A stretch of 64,000 bases of DNA from Pacificimonas aurantium (GTDB lineage: Bacteria > Pseudomonadota > Alphaproteobacteria > Sphingomonadales > Sphingomonadaceae), in the NCBI RefSeq assembly GCF_020092905.1, contig NZ_JAGSGB010000002.1, positions 310,001 to 374,000 of the forward strand, read 5' to 3'. Below the pieces are notes generated by a model. It saw only the letters and a program-made list of their open reading frames with translations, searched no databases and had not been told where the DNA came from. Each line of letters starts with the position of its first letter. The stretch's first letter is position 1. The position numbers were made by a program, and so were the translations under genes. This document shows, piece after piece, positions 45,303 to 54,501 of the stretch.

Positions 45303-48128
45303 TCAGCCGCCAAGACGCCTCATCAGGTCCTGCGCCTGGGCGCGATCGCCGAAGTCCTGACGCATGCGAAGCGCCTCGCGCACCGTCGACAGAGCACGAC
45401 TGCGCTGACCGTTGGCGAGATAAGCCTCTGCGAGATGATATTTGATCTCGGCGTTGTTGGGTAGCGTCTGGGAGGCCCTGCGAAGAAGCGCGAGTGCGCG
45501 CTCCGCATCGCCGCCGGTCTTCAGAAGCGCCCAGCCATAGGTATCGGCGATGGCGGGGTTGCGCGGCGAGATGTTGTAGGCGAGCCGGGCGATCGGCACC
45601 GCCCGCTGATCGTCCAACTTCAAGTAGGAATAAGCCAGGTTGTTGAGAATGGCCGGATCCCGGTTGCCAATGACCCGGCGCAGCGCTTCGTAATTCGCCA
45701 CGGCCTGGCGATACTGCCCTGCCTCCAGCTGCAGCTCCGCAATCGAACCCAATGCTCCCGGATCCTCGGGATTCGCCTTCTGATAGGCTTGCAGGATCTG
45801 GATAGCGTCACGGTCGCGGCCGAGTTCGACATAGGCATCGGCCATCCCGCGCGCCGTTGAGATATCGAAGCTCTTGTCCCGCGCCGCGTCGAACGCCGCA
45901 AGTGCCTCCTGCGGCTGGTCGGCCAGCAGATAAGCCCGGCCGAGCGCGTTTTCAGCGATATTCGACCCCGGGTTGCGATTGCGCAGCCTGACCGACCATT
46001 CGCGGGCCTTGTCGAGTCTGCCCTGCCTGGCCTCGAGTGCGATGAGTTCGAGATAGGCAGGAGTGGCATCCTCACCGGTGATCGTCAGCGCGCGTTCGAA
46101 CACCCGACGCGCCTCGTCGATGTCGCCGCTCGCCTGCAGCGCCCGGCCCAGCAGAACACGCGGCAGCAGTGCGTTCGGCTCCACGGAAGACATGCGATCG
46201 AAGAGGCTCACCAGCTGCGACTGGCGACCATTCGCCTCGTAGATCCGCGCAGCACCGAACAGGGCATTTCCGTTGTCCGGGAAGTCACGGATGAGCGCGT
46301 TCGCTTCGTCCTGAGCCCGGTTGTCCTGGCCGCTGGCGAGATAGGCGTCGGCAAGTGCAATTCGGGGAGCCGCAGCCTCGCGGTCGACGGCAGTCGCCTG
46401 CTGCAACCACTCGATCTGTTCGTCCCGGTCGCCCTCGAGCCCTGCCAACTCGGCGAGAGTCATGAGTGCACGCACATCGCTATTGTCGTCGGCGACGACG
46501 CGACGAAGCTGGTTCTTCGCACGGTCGATATCGCCTTCCGCAACGAAGATCTGCGCAAGGTTTCGGCGTGCCTCGGCATAGTCCTCATCCTGTTCGAGCG
46601 CCTTGCGGAACGCGGCCTTCGCCTCGTCGCGGTCGCGCTGTCCCAGCAGGGCACCACCGAGAAGATTGTAGCCGATGGGCAGCTCGGGATGGGCCTGCAC
46701 GAACCGGTTCGCGGCCTGCTCGGCCGCCTCGAAGTCGCCGTCCTGCAACCTGAGGAGCGCAAGCATCATCAGACCGGCAACCGAATCCTCGTCGTCGCTG
46801 AGAACGGACTGAACGGTTTCTTCGGCGAGTTCGGCCTCACCGGACAATAGCTGCGTCATCGCAAGCTGATTGCGCACCGCGGCGTCGCCAGAGAGGCTTT
46901 CCGCCTGTTTCAGCAGTTCCTGCGCCTCGGCGGTATTTCCCATCCGCGCCTGCGCAGAACCCGCAATGGCAAAAACGCGCGCGTCGGCAGCATTGGCGTC
47001 GATGATCGGTTTCACCGTGGCCCACGCCCCCTCCGGGTCGCCCTTTTCAAGCTGCGCGGTGGCATAGAGCTTTCGCGCGGTGACACTGTTCGGAATCCGA
47101 CCGACGAGACTGCCCAGATACTCGTTCGCGACCTCCAAATTGCCGGCGTCGAGCGCCAGCAGACCCTGCAGCATCATGGCCGGCGCAAAGCCTTGCAGGC
47201 GCCCGCCGGTCTGCTGCATCAGTTCTCGCGCCCGGTCTGTATTGCCTTCGCGGGTTTCGAGCACCGCCTCCAAATAGCGAGCCATCGGGTGATTGTCCGC
47301 GAGACGATTGACACGGTCGATGTCCGCTTTGGCGTCGTCGCGCCGATCCAGGTCACCGAGGGTCGCCGCTCGTTCGAGGAGCGCCGAAATGCTGTTCCGG
47401 TCGACCTCGAGCGCACGGTTGAAGTAGGGCAGACTCGCTTCCAGCCCTTCGATCCGCCGGACGGTATCACCCATGGCGATCAACGTCTTCACGTGGCCGG
47501 GACGCTGCTCGAGAATATCGGCCAGCAAATCTCGGGCGGTTTCGGCTTGGCCAAGTACGGTAAGGAAGCGGGCGACCGCGTTCACTGTCTCGGGATCGTC
47601 CGGCGCCAGGGCGAGAGCGCGATTGAATTCCCGTTCAGCCAATTCGAAATCGCGATCGGCAGCTGCGAGCTGGCCGCGAAGGCGGGCGGCGTAGGCCGCG
47701 AACTGGGGTTCGACATCGCCCGGGTTCAGCAGGGCCCGCGCCTGTTCACGCTCGCCCTGCATCAGAAGAGCATGCGCCATCAGGTGATTCACCTTGCGCT
47801 GGCTGACCCCGTCCGCCACCGCCCGTTCCAGCTGGGTTTGTGCCTCGATCGGATTGCCGAGCTCAAGCGAGGTCCGCGCGAGGAGTACGCGCGCGAGCTC
47901 ATTGTCCTCCTCGCGTTGCAGCACGTTCATCAGCTGGATGCGCGCGGTCCGATAATCTCCGGCGGCAAAGCTGCGAAAGGCCTCCTGATAGGCGTTTGCC
48001 TCGGCGGCTACGGGATCGTCTTCCGGCGCGGCCACGGCAGGTGTCAGGGGCGCCGCCAGGGATAGGAACGCAGCCCCGCCCAGAAGCGCTGCCCGCCCGA
48101 GGCCCGTCATTCGAAACGCATGTCTCAT
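45303..48128 (-). CDS. prsT: XrtA/PEP-CTERM system TPR protein PrsT
   Basis: This 941-residue exported protein has a signal sequence (ends LTPAVAA) and is built of about 20 tetratricopeptide-like repeats, with recurrent motifs such as AYLLADQPQEALAAFDAARD. It is the PrsT partner of the PrsK/PrsR two-component system in PEP-CTERM/exosortase organisms, where it is thought to act in the envelope during exopolysaccharide or protein sorting. It follows prsR by 39 nt. The exact role of PrsT is not established. Confidence 0.87.
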   Translation of the reverse strand: MRHAFRMTGLGRAALLGGAAFLSLAAPLTPAVAAPEDDPVAAEANAYQEAFRSFAAGDYRTARIQLMNVLQREEDNELARVLLARTSLELGNPIEAQTQLERAVADGVSQRKVNHLMAHALLMQGEREQARALLNPGDVEPQFAAYAARLRGQLAAADRDFELAEREFNRALALAPDDPETVNAVARFLTVLGQAETARDLLADILEQRPGHVKTLIAMGDTVRRIEGLEASLPYFNRALEVDRNSISALLERAATLGDLDRRDDAKADIDRVNRLADNHPMARYLEAVLETREGNTDRARELMQQTGGRLQGFAPAMMLQGLLALDAGNLEVANEYLGSLVGRIPNSVTARKLYATAQLEKGDPEGAWATVKPIIDANAADARVFAIAGSAQARMGNTAEAQELLKQAESLSGDAAVRNQLAMTQLLSGEAELAEETVQSVLSDDEDSVAGLMMLALLRLQDGDFEAAEQAANRFVQAHPELPIGYNLLGGALLGQRDRDEAKAAFRKALEQDEDYAEARRNLAQIFVAEGDIDRAKNQLRRVVADDNSDVRALMTLAELAGLEGDRDEQIEWLQQATAVDREAAAPRIALADAYLASGQDNRAQDEANALIRDFPDNGNALFGAARIYEANGRQSQLVSLFDRMSSVEPNALLPRVLLGRALQASGDIDEARRVFERALTITGEDATPAYLELIALEARQGRLDKAREWSVRLRNRNPGSNIAENALGRAYLLADQPQEALAAFDAARDKSFDISTARGMADAYVELGRDRDAIQILQAYQKANPEDPGALGSIAELQLEAGQYRQAVANYEALRRVIGNRDPAILNNLAYSYLKLDDQRAVPIARLAYNISPRNPAIADTYGWALLKTGGDAERALALLRRASQTLPNNAEIKYHLAEAYLANGQRSRALSTVREALRMRQDFGDRAQAQDLMRRLGG

Positions 48129-48167
48129 CCCGTATACTCCCCTAACTCCGACAGGCGGGTAGCCGCC

Positions 48168-49517
48168 TTATACCTCGATCTCATATTGCTTCAGCAGGTC
48201 GTACAGCGTTGGCCGGCTAATCCCCAGCAGCTTTGCAGTCGACGTGATATTCTTGTCCGTTCGCGCCAGCGCGACCTCGATGGCCTGGCGGTCTGCGGCT
48301 TCTCGCGCCTGCCTCAGATTCAAAGGCATTTCGTTGTGGTCTTCGGACAGGTCGAGGTCCTGGGCGCCGATGAAATTGCCATCGGCCATGATAACCGAGC
48401 GCTTCACCCTGTTTTCCAGTTCGCGTACATTTCCGGGCCAGGACCAGGTTTCAATCGCGCTGAGCGCGCCCGGCTCGAATCCCTTCAGCTTACGGTTCAT
48501 CTCAGATGAGAATTTGCGCATGAAGTGATGCGCCAGCAGGACGGGATCGCCGGGCCGCTCGGCGAGCGCCGGTATGCGGACGACAACCTCCGCCACGCGG
48601 TACCAGAGATCCTCACGAAAGCTGCCGTCGGCGATCATGGTCTCCAGGTCCTGGTGCGTGGCACAGACGATGCGCACGTCCACGGGGATCTGCCGCCGCC
48701 CGCCGATCCGCTCAATCACGCGTTCCTGGAGAAAGCGGAGCAGCTTTACCTGCAACGGCAACGGAATGTCGCCGACTTCGTCGAGGAACAGAGTGCCCCC
48801 CTGCGCCATCTCGATTTTGCCCTCGGTCGTCTTGGCGGCACCGGTGAAAGCGCCCTTTTCATAACCGAAGAGCTCTGATTCCAGCAGGTTTTCCGGAATG
48901 GCCGCGCAGTTGATCGCGACAAAAGGCGCATCAGCGCGGCCGCTGGATTCGTGCAGCCCCTTCGCCAGCAGTTCCTTGCCGGTTCCGCTGGCGCCGAGCA
49001 GCATCACGGAGACGTCGGTGTCCGCAACCCGTTCGATCATACGGCAGACCTTCTGCATGGTCTCGGAGGCGGTCACGATGCCGCCAAGCTCCGTATTGGC
49101 TTCACGCCGGGCGAGACGTCGATTTTCTTCCTCAAGGTCGTGGAGCTGGAAAGCGCGCGCAACAATCAGCCCCAGCTGGTCGATATCGACAGGCTTCTGG
49201 TAGAAGTCATAGGCGCCGCCGGCGATTGCACGAAGCGCGCTTTCCCGGGCGCCATGACCTGACGCGACGATCACCTTCGTGTCGGGCTTCGCAGCGAGAA
49301 TCTCCTCCAGCGCAGCAAAGCCCTCACTGGTGCCATCGGGGTCGGGGGGGAGGCCGAGGTCCAGCGTCACAACGTCCGGCTCGTGAAGCCGCACCGCATC
49401 CATCGCCTTCTTCCGGTCGCTTGCTATGACGACCTCATAGTCCTCATAGGCCCACTTCAACTGCCTTTGCAGACCCTCATCGTCTTCGACGACGAGTAGC
49501 GTACGCTGGTCACTCAT
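48168..49517 (-). CDS. prsR: PEP-CTERM-box response regulator PrsR (sigma-54 activator)
   Basis: This 449-residue NtrC-type regulator has a receiver domain with phosphoacceptor Asp53 (VTLDLGLPP), an AAA+ sigma-54 interaction domain with Walker A GASGTGKE and GAFTGA (about 220-225), and a C-terminal Fis-type HTH. PrsR controls genes of the XrtA/PEP-CTERM system. It overlaps prsK by 8 nt. I found no sigma-54 promoter (GG-N10-GC) in the nearby gaps. Its targets therefore lie elsewhere or use degenerate sites. Confidence 0.93.
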   Translation of the reverse strand: MSDQRTLLVVEDDEGLQRQLKWAYEDYEVVIASDRKKAMDAVRLHEPDVVTLDLGLPPDPDGTSEGFAALEEILAAKPDTKVIVASGHGARESALRAIAGGAYDFYQKPVDIDQLGLIVARAFQLHDLEEENRRLARREANTELGGIVTASETMQKVCRMIERVADTDVSVMLLGASGTGKELLAKGLHESSGRADAPFVAINCAAIPENLLESELFGYEKGAFTGAAKTTEGKIEMAQGGTLFLDEVGDIPLPLQVKLLRFLQERVIERIGGRRQIPVDVRIVCATHQDLETMIADGSFREDLWYRVAEVVVRIPALAERPGDPVLLAHHFMRKFSSEMNRKLKGFEPGALSAIETWSWPGNVRELENRVKRSVIMADGNFIGAQDLDLSEDHNEMPLNLRQAREAADRQAIEVALARTDKNITSTAKLLGISRPTLYDLLKQYEIEV

Positions 49518-51582
49518 CCCTCGCCGCCTTCCGTTCTCGTCCTTCGGGCGGAAGATGAATGACGAACCGCGTACCCTCGCCCGGCTCGCTCGTCACATCC
49601 AGGCGCCCGCCCTCGTTTCTTATCAGTTCTCTAGCCTCAAAAGCGCCCACACCGAAACCTGCCTCCTTCGTGGACCGGAACGGCTTGAACAGTTCCTCCG
49701 CAATGAATGCTTCAGACATCCCCCTGCCGCGGTCCTCGACGATCAGCTTCACGGCTCCGGCTTCGTTGCGCAGCCGAACATGAACCGGAGACCCCCGCTC
49801 GCTCGCATCAATCGCGTTCTGAATCAAATGGTTCACGGCCTGTTCGATCTTAGCCGCATCGCCATCGATTTGAAGAGGATACGCATCCGCATCGAGGATC
49901 ACATGCGCGCCGAGCTGCGACTTCTCCGCGCACAGGCGTTCTGCGAGCGCACGCAGATCGAAGCTTTCCGCCTTCCGCTCGCGGCCTGTCTCCGTTCCCA
50001 GCCGGACCAGCAAGTCCTTCATCTTATCGACCGACCCTTGCAGCGTCGCGGCCATATCTCTCTGAAATTCCGGGTTTCCCGCATGTTTCTCCGCATTGCG
50101 TGACAGGAGGCTGAGCTGCGAGACCAGATTCTTGATATCGTGCATAATGAAGGCGAAGCGACGATTGAACTCCTCGAACTTGCGGGATTCTTCTAGATCG
50201 GCAAGCGCACGCTCCTCCGCGATCAGGCTGCCTGCCTGGCGCCCGACGGTTCGGAGGATGTCGAAATCCTCCCAGTCCAGTTCGCGTGCCACTCTGGATT
50301 TCTGAACGACGACAACAGCGGGGACGTCATCGAGATGGACGAGCGGAACGGCGAGCCACAGCCGTCCGTCCTCACGCAATTGCGGCGGAAGTCGGTCCTG
50401 CTGCTCGCCTGTCAGGTCGAGAATACGGCTGCTGTCGCGCATCTTGCGCAGGTCTTCCTGAGAAAAGGGGATAGCGGCGGCAGGAAGCCCGCCCATGTTC
50501 CAGCGGTGGCTGAGTACGAAAGAACCGTCGTCGTCTCGCTCGAAAAGCGCACCGCCGGGACTATCGACGATCGACGCGATGGCCGCAATGACGCGCTGCG
50601 ACAGGTTGCCGAAGCCAGGCCCGGCATTCGAGACGGTCGCAATGAAGCGAAGCCACTCCTCACGATAATCATATTTATAAGCAAAGAAATGCTTGTTGAT
50701 TTTCACGCGAACCCAAGCCCGCACCCGCCCCGACAGGAGGAGAACGCCGGCAACGATGACGGCGAGGAAGATCAGGGCGATCTGGAACAGCCGTGCCCAG
50801 TCGCCGCCGAACAGGCCGATCAGATAGGCGGCCACCGACATGGCAACGAGATAAAGACCGATGGCGCCGAGTGCGAAGGTCTGTACTGCCGCCTGCCGGG
50901 ACAGAGAGAACCGCAGCGCGGGGTTGCGCAGCGCGGCAAGCCCGAAGAGCGGCACCACAAGGGCGTTGGCAAGTCCGCGCGCTTCGAAAAAGTCACGGCC
51001 TAGCAAGGGCTCAAGCAGTGTGAAGGTGTGGAGATTGACATCGTAGGCGAAGATGCCCGCAAGCGCGATGCAGAAGACGCCGAGGCTCCACCGGTCTGTC
51101 GGAGCGCTAGCGACATAGAGATTGTGCGTTAGCACAAGCCCGCCAATCGAGACGGCCACGAACAAAATATTTCTCAGAAATAATATCGTACCCGACACCT
51201 GCATCTGAAGCGCAGACAGAAGCGCGATGCCGATCAGCACTGCCAGGGTCGCTGCCAACAGCCACACGGGGGCCCGCAGGGGATTTCGGCTCGTATCGGC
51301 CCAGCGCACCATAAGCAGGTAGGAAACCAGGCCGACCCAGGCGGCGCTTCGCAGGCTCTCCCCCAGCGTCAGGGTAAGTGCGAGCCCAGCCCCACTGTCG
51401 AGGCCGCGCGCGAGAGCCGCCGCCCAAAGGGCTTCGACGGCAGCAGCGACCGTCAGAAGAGCGGGAATGCGCCCCCCGCGGGCAACGACGAGGACGAGAA
51501 CCGCGAGAACCGAATAGGCCCCGGCGGCAACCCAGTGGGTCAGGATCGCCGCATCCGCCGTCACCTGACCCCATCCTGCCAA
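49510..51582 (-). CDS. prsK: XrtA/PEP-CTERM system histidine kinase PrsK
   Basis: This 690-residue sensor kinase has about nine N-terminal transmembrane helices (residues 10-290), a GAF-like domain (about 305-455), a dimerisation domain with phosphoacceptor His (MHDIKNLVSQ, about residue 481) and a C-terminal ATPase with NLIQNAIDAS and DRGRGMSEAF. It phosphorylates PrsR. The stimulus is unknown. It overlaps the sugar transferase by 22 nt and prsR by 8 nt, so all three are cotranscribed. Confidence 0.93.
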   Translation of the reverse strand: MAGWGQVTADAAILTHWVAAGAYSVLAVLVLVVARGGRIPALLTVAAAVEALWAAALARGLDSGAGLALTLTLGESLRSAAWVGLVSYLLMVRWADTSRNPLRAPVWLLAATLAVLIGIALLSALQMQVSGTILFLRNILFVAVSIGGLVLTHNLYVASAPTDRWSLGVFCIALAGIFAYDVNLHTFTLLEPLLGRDFFEARGLANALVVPLFGLAALRNPALRFSLSRQAAVQTFALGAIGLYLVAMSVAAYLIGLFGGDWARLFQIALIFLAVIVAGVLLLSGRVRAWVRVKINKHFFAYKYDYREEWLRFIATVSNAGPGFGNLSQRVIAAIASIVDSPGGALFERDDDGSFVLSHRWNMGGLPAAAIPFSQEDLRKMRDSSRILDLTGEQQDRLPPQLREDGRLWLAVPLVHLDDVPAVVVVQKSRVARELDWEDFDILRTVGRQAGSLIAEERALADLEESRKFEEFNRRFAFIMHDIKNLVSQLSLLSRNAEKHAGNPEFQRDMAATLQGSVDKMKDLLVRLGTETGRERKAESFDLRALAERLCAEKSQLGAHVILDADAYPLQIDGDAAKIEQAVNHLIQNAIDASERGSPVHVRLRNEAGAVKLIVEDRGRGMSEAFIAEELFKPFRSTKEAGFGVGAFEARELIRNEGGRLDVTSEPGEGTRFVIHLPPEGRERKAARDE

Positions 51583-52946
51583 ATGATTACCCGGGCGGTT
51601 TGGATGAGGATCACAAGATCAAGAAAAATCGTATAATTCTTGATGTAATAGAGGTCGTATTCGAGCTTCTTCCGCGCATCCTCCATGCTCGCGCCATAGG
51701 GGTAGTTGAGCTGGGCCCAGCCAGTGATCCCCGGCTTCACGATATGGCGTTCGCTGTAGAAGGGGATTTGCTCTTTCAACTGGTCCACGAAGACGGGCCG
51801 CTCCGGTCGCGGACCGACAAAGGACATGTCGCCCGTCAGCACGTTGAAGATCTGCGGAATTTCGTCGATGCGAGTCTGCCGCAGGATACGCCCGACGGTC
51901 GTGACGCGCGCATCGTTTTTCTTTGCCCATTGCGCGCCGTCTTTTTCGGCATCCTGCACCATGGACCGAAACTTCGTGATCCAGAATGTCCGGCCGAGCT
52001 GTCCGACCCGTTCCTGCCGGTAAAAAATCGGTCCGCGGCTCGACAGCTTAACTGCCAGCGCCGCGAGGATCAGAATGGGCGAAGTGAGCAGCAGCAGGAG
52101 CAGGCTGGCAGAGACGTCAAAGACGCGCTTGGCGAAAAGGCTGAGCGAGGAGCTACCAAGAAAGCCATCGGAAAATATGAACCATGAAGGGCTAACCGTA
52201 CCGAGGTCCACCCGGCCGGACATGCGCTCGATGAAGTTGGTCTTGTCGATCACCTTCACGCCGGCGAGACGCGCGCCCAGAAGCTGCCTTGCAGGTAGTT
52301 TACCACGGCGTTCGTCGAGGGCGAGAACAACATGCTCGATGTCGTGCTCGAAGCAGAAATCCGCCAGCGAAGGCACCGAATCAAGCGGGTCCGTATCGCT
52401 CATACTCCCTGTTCCGGCCTCGAGGGCGAAATGCGCAACGATACGAAACCCGGCCGTCGGCTCTTCAGCCAGTCGGCGCATATTCTCTCCCCGGTCACCC
52501 GCGCCGATCACGACAATGGGCTCCCTGAACCTTTCCCAGCCGATGGCCGCCAGGAATACGATGCGCACGACCGCCAGAACCACCAAAGCGATGAGGATCG
52601 CGTAGAGCAGGACGCTCCGCCAGAAGGCCACGGCCGGGAAGAACAGGATAATGAGTGAGAGAAAGACGACCGAAAGCAGGAGGGAGAGGACCAGCCTGGC
52701 AATCGTCATCCGCATCGAGCGAAAGGACGACAGTTGATAAGCGCCTACCGCCAGCATTGCGATGTAGACCGTCACGGTGAAGGCGACGAGATTGGGCAGC
52801 CGCTCGAGAAACGGCTCGGTGCCGCTCGCGATCTGTGCGGTCCGCAATTCCCATGCGGCCATACCGCTCAGGAAGACCAGCGCGATCTCGATGAGGCCCA
52901 GGAACAGGAGCGGTCGCGGGAAATAGTGCCTGAACAGGCGGATCAT
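51561..52946 (-). CDS. XrtA/PEP-CTERM system sugar transferase (TIGR03013 type)
   Basis: This 461-residue polyprenyl-phosphate sugar transferase has four or five N-terminal helices and a NAD-like middle domain (IVVIGAGDRGENMRRLAEEP). The C-terminal bacterial sugar transferase domain starts about residue 272 (KRVFDVSASLLLLLLTSPIL), with FWITKFRSM and DEIPQIFNVLTGDMSFVGPRPERP. It adds the first sugar-phosphate to undecaprenyl phosphate to start exopolysaccharide synthesis. It is the first gene of the prs operon. Confidence 0.9.
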   Translation of the reverse strand: MIRLFRHYFPRPLLFLGLIEIALVFLSGMAAWELRTAQIASGTEPFLERLPNLVAFTVTVYIAMLAVGAYQLSSFRSMRMTIARLVLSLLLSVVFLSLIILFFPAVAFWRSVLLYAILIALVVLAVVRIVFLAAIGWERFREPIVVIGAGDRGENMRRLAEEPTAGFRIVAHFALEAGTGSMSDTDPLDSVPSLADFCFEHDIEHVVLALDERRGKLPARQLLGARLAGVKVIDKTNFIERMSGRVDLGTVSPSWFIFSDGFLGSSSLSLFAKRVFDVSASLLLLLLTSPILILAALAVKLSSRGPIFYRQERVGQLGRTFWITKFRSMVQDAEKDGAQWAKKNDARVTTVGRILRQTRIDEIPQIFNVLTGDMSFVGPRPERPVFVDQLKEQIPFYSERHIVKPGITGWAQLNYPYGASMEDARKKLEYDLYYIKNYTIFLDLVILIQTARVIIWQDGVR

Positions 52947-53139
52947 CCTGCAATAACCCCTCGTTCCTTGCGCCCTGGCCAGACCGTTACGCGAACATAC
53001 CGAACAGGTACAGCCGCAGAAGCTAAGACATTCTTAGCCTGATCTTGAAGCGAAGGCCCCGCCCCTTTACGCGCATTTACCAGATGCGCGTATGCGCGGC
53101 CGACAGTTTCGGTCGGTCCGATCCGCACATGGGGGCGCT

Positions 53140-54210
53140 ATGACCGGTAAAATGCCAATGATCCAGCCCGTGATTCTCTCCGGTGGGAGCGGCACCCGCC
53201 TCTGGCCCCTTTCGACCAGTTCGTGTCCGAAGCAATTTCTTTCCCTGACATCTGCCTCGTCGATGATCGCCGAAACCGTGCAGCGTGCCAAAGGCGAAGG
53301 CTATGCCGAGCCCATCGTCGTGACCGGAACGAACCAGATCGACCTCCTGCGCGGCGCCCTTGCGTCAGAGAGGTTCACGCTCCTAGCCGAGCCAGCGGCG
53401 CGAAACACGGCACCCGCCATCGCGCTGGCGGCCCAGCACGCCGTAGAAACCGATGGCGCACAGCTTCTTCTCGTCATGCCTTCGGATCATCTCATCGCCG
53501 ACCTTGCGGCTTTTCGAGAGGCCATCGACGCTGGCAAGCCCCTCGCGGAAGACGGATGGCTGGTCACCTTCGGGATCGAACCCGACAGGCCCGAGACCGG
53601 CTATGGCTATATCGAGGCTGGCGACGGCATATCCGGCCGCGGGCGCGCTGCGGCGGCCTTTCACGAGAAACCCGATCCAGCCACTGCCGAGCGGTATCTT
53701 CAGGCTGGTGGCTTCTACTGGAATGCAGGCATCTTCCTTATGCGGGCGGATCGCTATCTGGAAGAACTGAGCCAGCACGAGCCGGCGATCTTCCGGGCGG
53801 TCGCGGCCGCATACCGGAAAGGCGCACTGGGCGCGGAAGCCTATGTCCCGGAGGCCTCAGAGTTCCGGCGGTCGCCGAGCCAGTCGATCGACTATGCAGT
53901 CATGGAGCGAACCGAAAGGAAAGCGGTCATCCCCGTGAATATGGGCTGGTCCGACATCGGTTCGTTCGAAGCGCTTCACGCCGTGCTGCCCCGCGATGAG
54001 CGCGGCAATGTGGTGGTGGGCGATGTTGTTGCAGAAGACTGTTCGGACGGACTTTTCTGGTCGACCGGCCCTCTCGTCACGGCGGCAGGGCTCCAGGATC
54101 TGGTCGTTGTCGCCACGCCGGAGGCGGTGGCTGTGGTGCCGCGCTCTCGCTCGCAGGACGTGAAGCTGATTGTAGAGCGGCTGCGCGCGGATGGGCGGAG
54201 CCAGCTCTGA
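53140..54210 (+). CDS. manC: mannose-1-phosphate guanylyltransferase
   Basis: This is a 356-residue nucleotidyltransferase from the ATG at 53140. The GSGTRLWPLS signature with KQFL and the EPAARNTAPAIALAA, MPSDHLI, GYGYIEAG and FHEKPD segments define the enzyme making GDP-mannose. The C-terminal isomerase domain found in bifunctional ManC/AlgA is missing, so only the transferase is present. It is divergent from the sugar-transferase operon and probably feeds GDP-mannose to exopolysaccharide. An ATG at 53152 is also possible. Confidence 0.92.
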   Translation: MTGKMPMIQPVILSGGSGTRLWPLSTSSCPKQFLSLTSASSMIAETVQRAKGEGYAEPIVVTGTNQIDLLRGALASERFTLLAEPAARNTAPAIALAAQHAVETDGAQLLLVMPSDHLIADLAAFREAIDAGKPLAEDGWLVTFGIEPDRPETGYGYIEAGDGISGRGRAAAAFHEKPDPATAERYLQAGGFYWNAGIFLMRADRYLEELSQHEPAIFRAVAAAYRKGALGAEAYVPEASEFRRSPSQSIDYAVMERTERKAVIPVNMGWSDIGSFEALHAVLPRDERGNVVVGDVVAEDCSDGLFWSTGPLVTAAGLQDLVVVATPEAVAVVPRSRSQDVKLIVERLRADGRSQL

Positions 54211-54304
54211 TGCAACCGCGGCGTGGAATTACGAGAACTCGCATCCGTTGATCCCGGCGGAGCGAGCCTGTATAGGCCCCGCTTTCGCCGCTCTTGCGGC
54301 GTGC

Positions 54305-54396
54305 GGGCACGTGGGTGAGTGGCTGAAACCAGTCCCCTGCTAAGGGACCATACGGGGTGACTCGTATCGAGGGTTCGAATCCCTCCGTGCCCGCCA
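54305..54396 (+). tRNA. tRNA-Ser (anticodon GCU)
   Basis: A 92-nt plus-strand tRNA with acceptor GGGCACG/CGTGCCC, anticodon stem GTCCC/GGGAC with loop CTGCTAA giving GCU, a long class II variable arm (ATACGGGGTGACTCGTAT), T-arm GAGGG/CCCTC and encoded CCA. Confidence 0.96.
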
Positions 54397-54501
54397 TTTC
54401 CGGACTGTTGAACATTGCGTCCGGAGCGGGGCCATCCCGTATTCTCACTGTCACGCTGCACTGCTAGCTCCCGTCTTTCCATTGCAGCGGGGGGAACAGC
54501 G

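Noticed and set aside
52947-53139. Possible sigma-54 promoter before the prs operon (TTGCA near 52951)
   Set aside because: The GG-N10-GC spacing is off by one and the -24 element is missing, so it does not meet the consensus.
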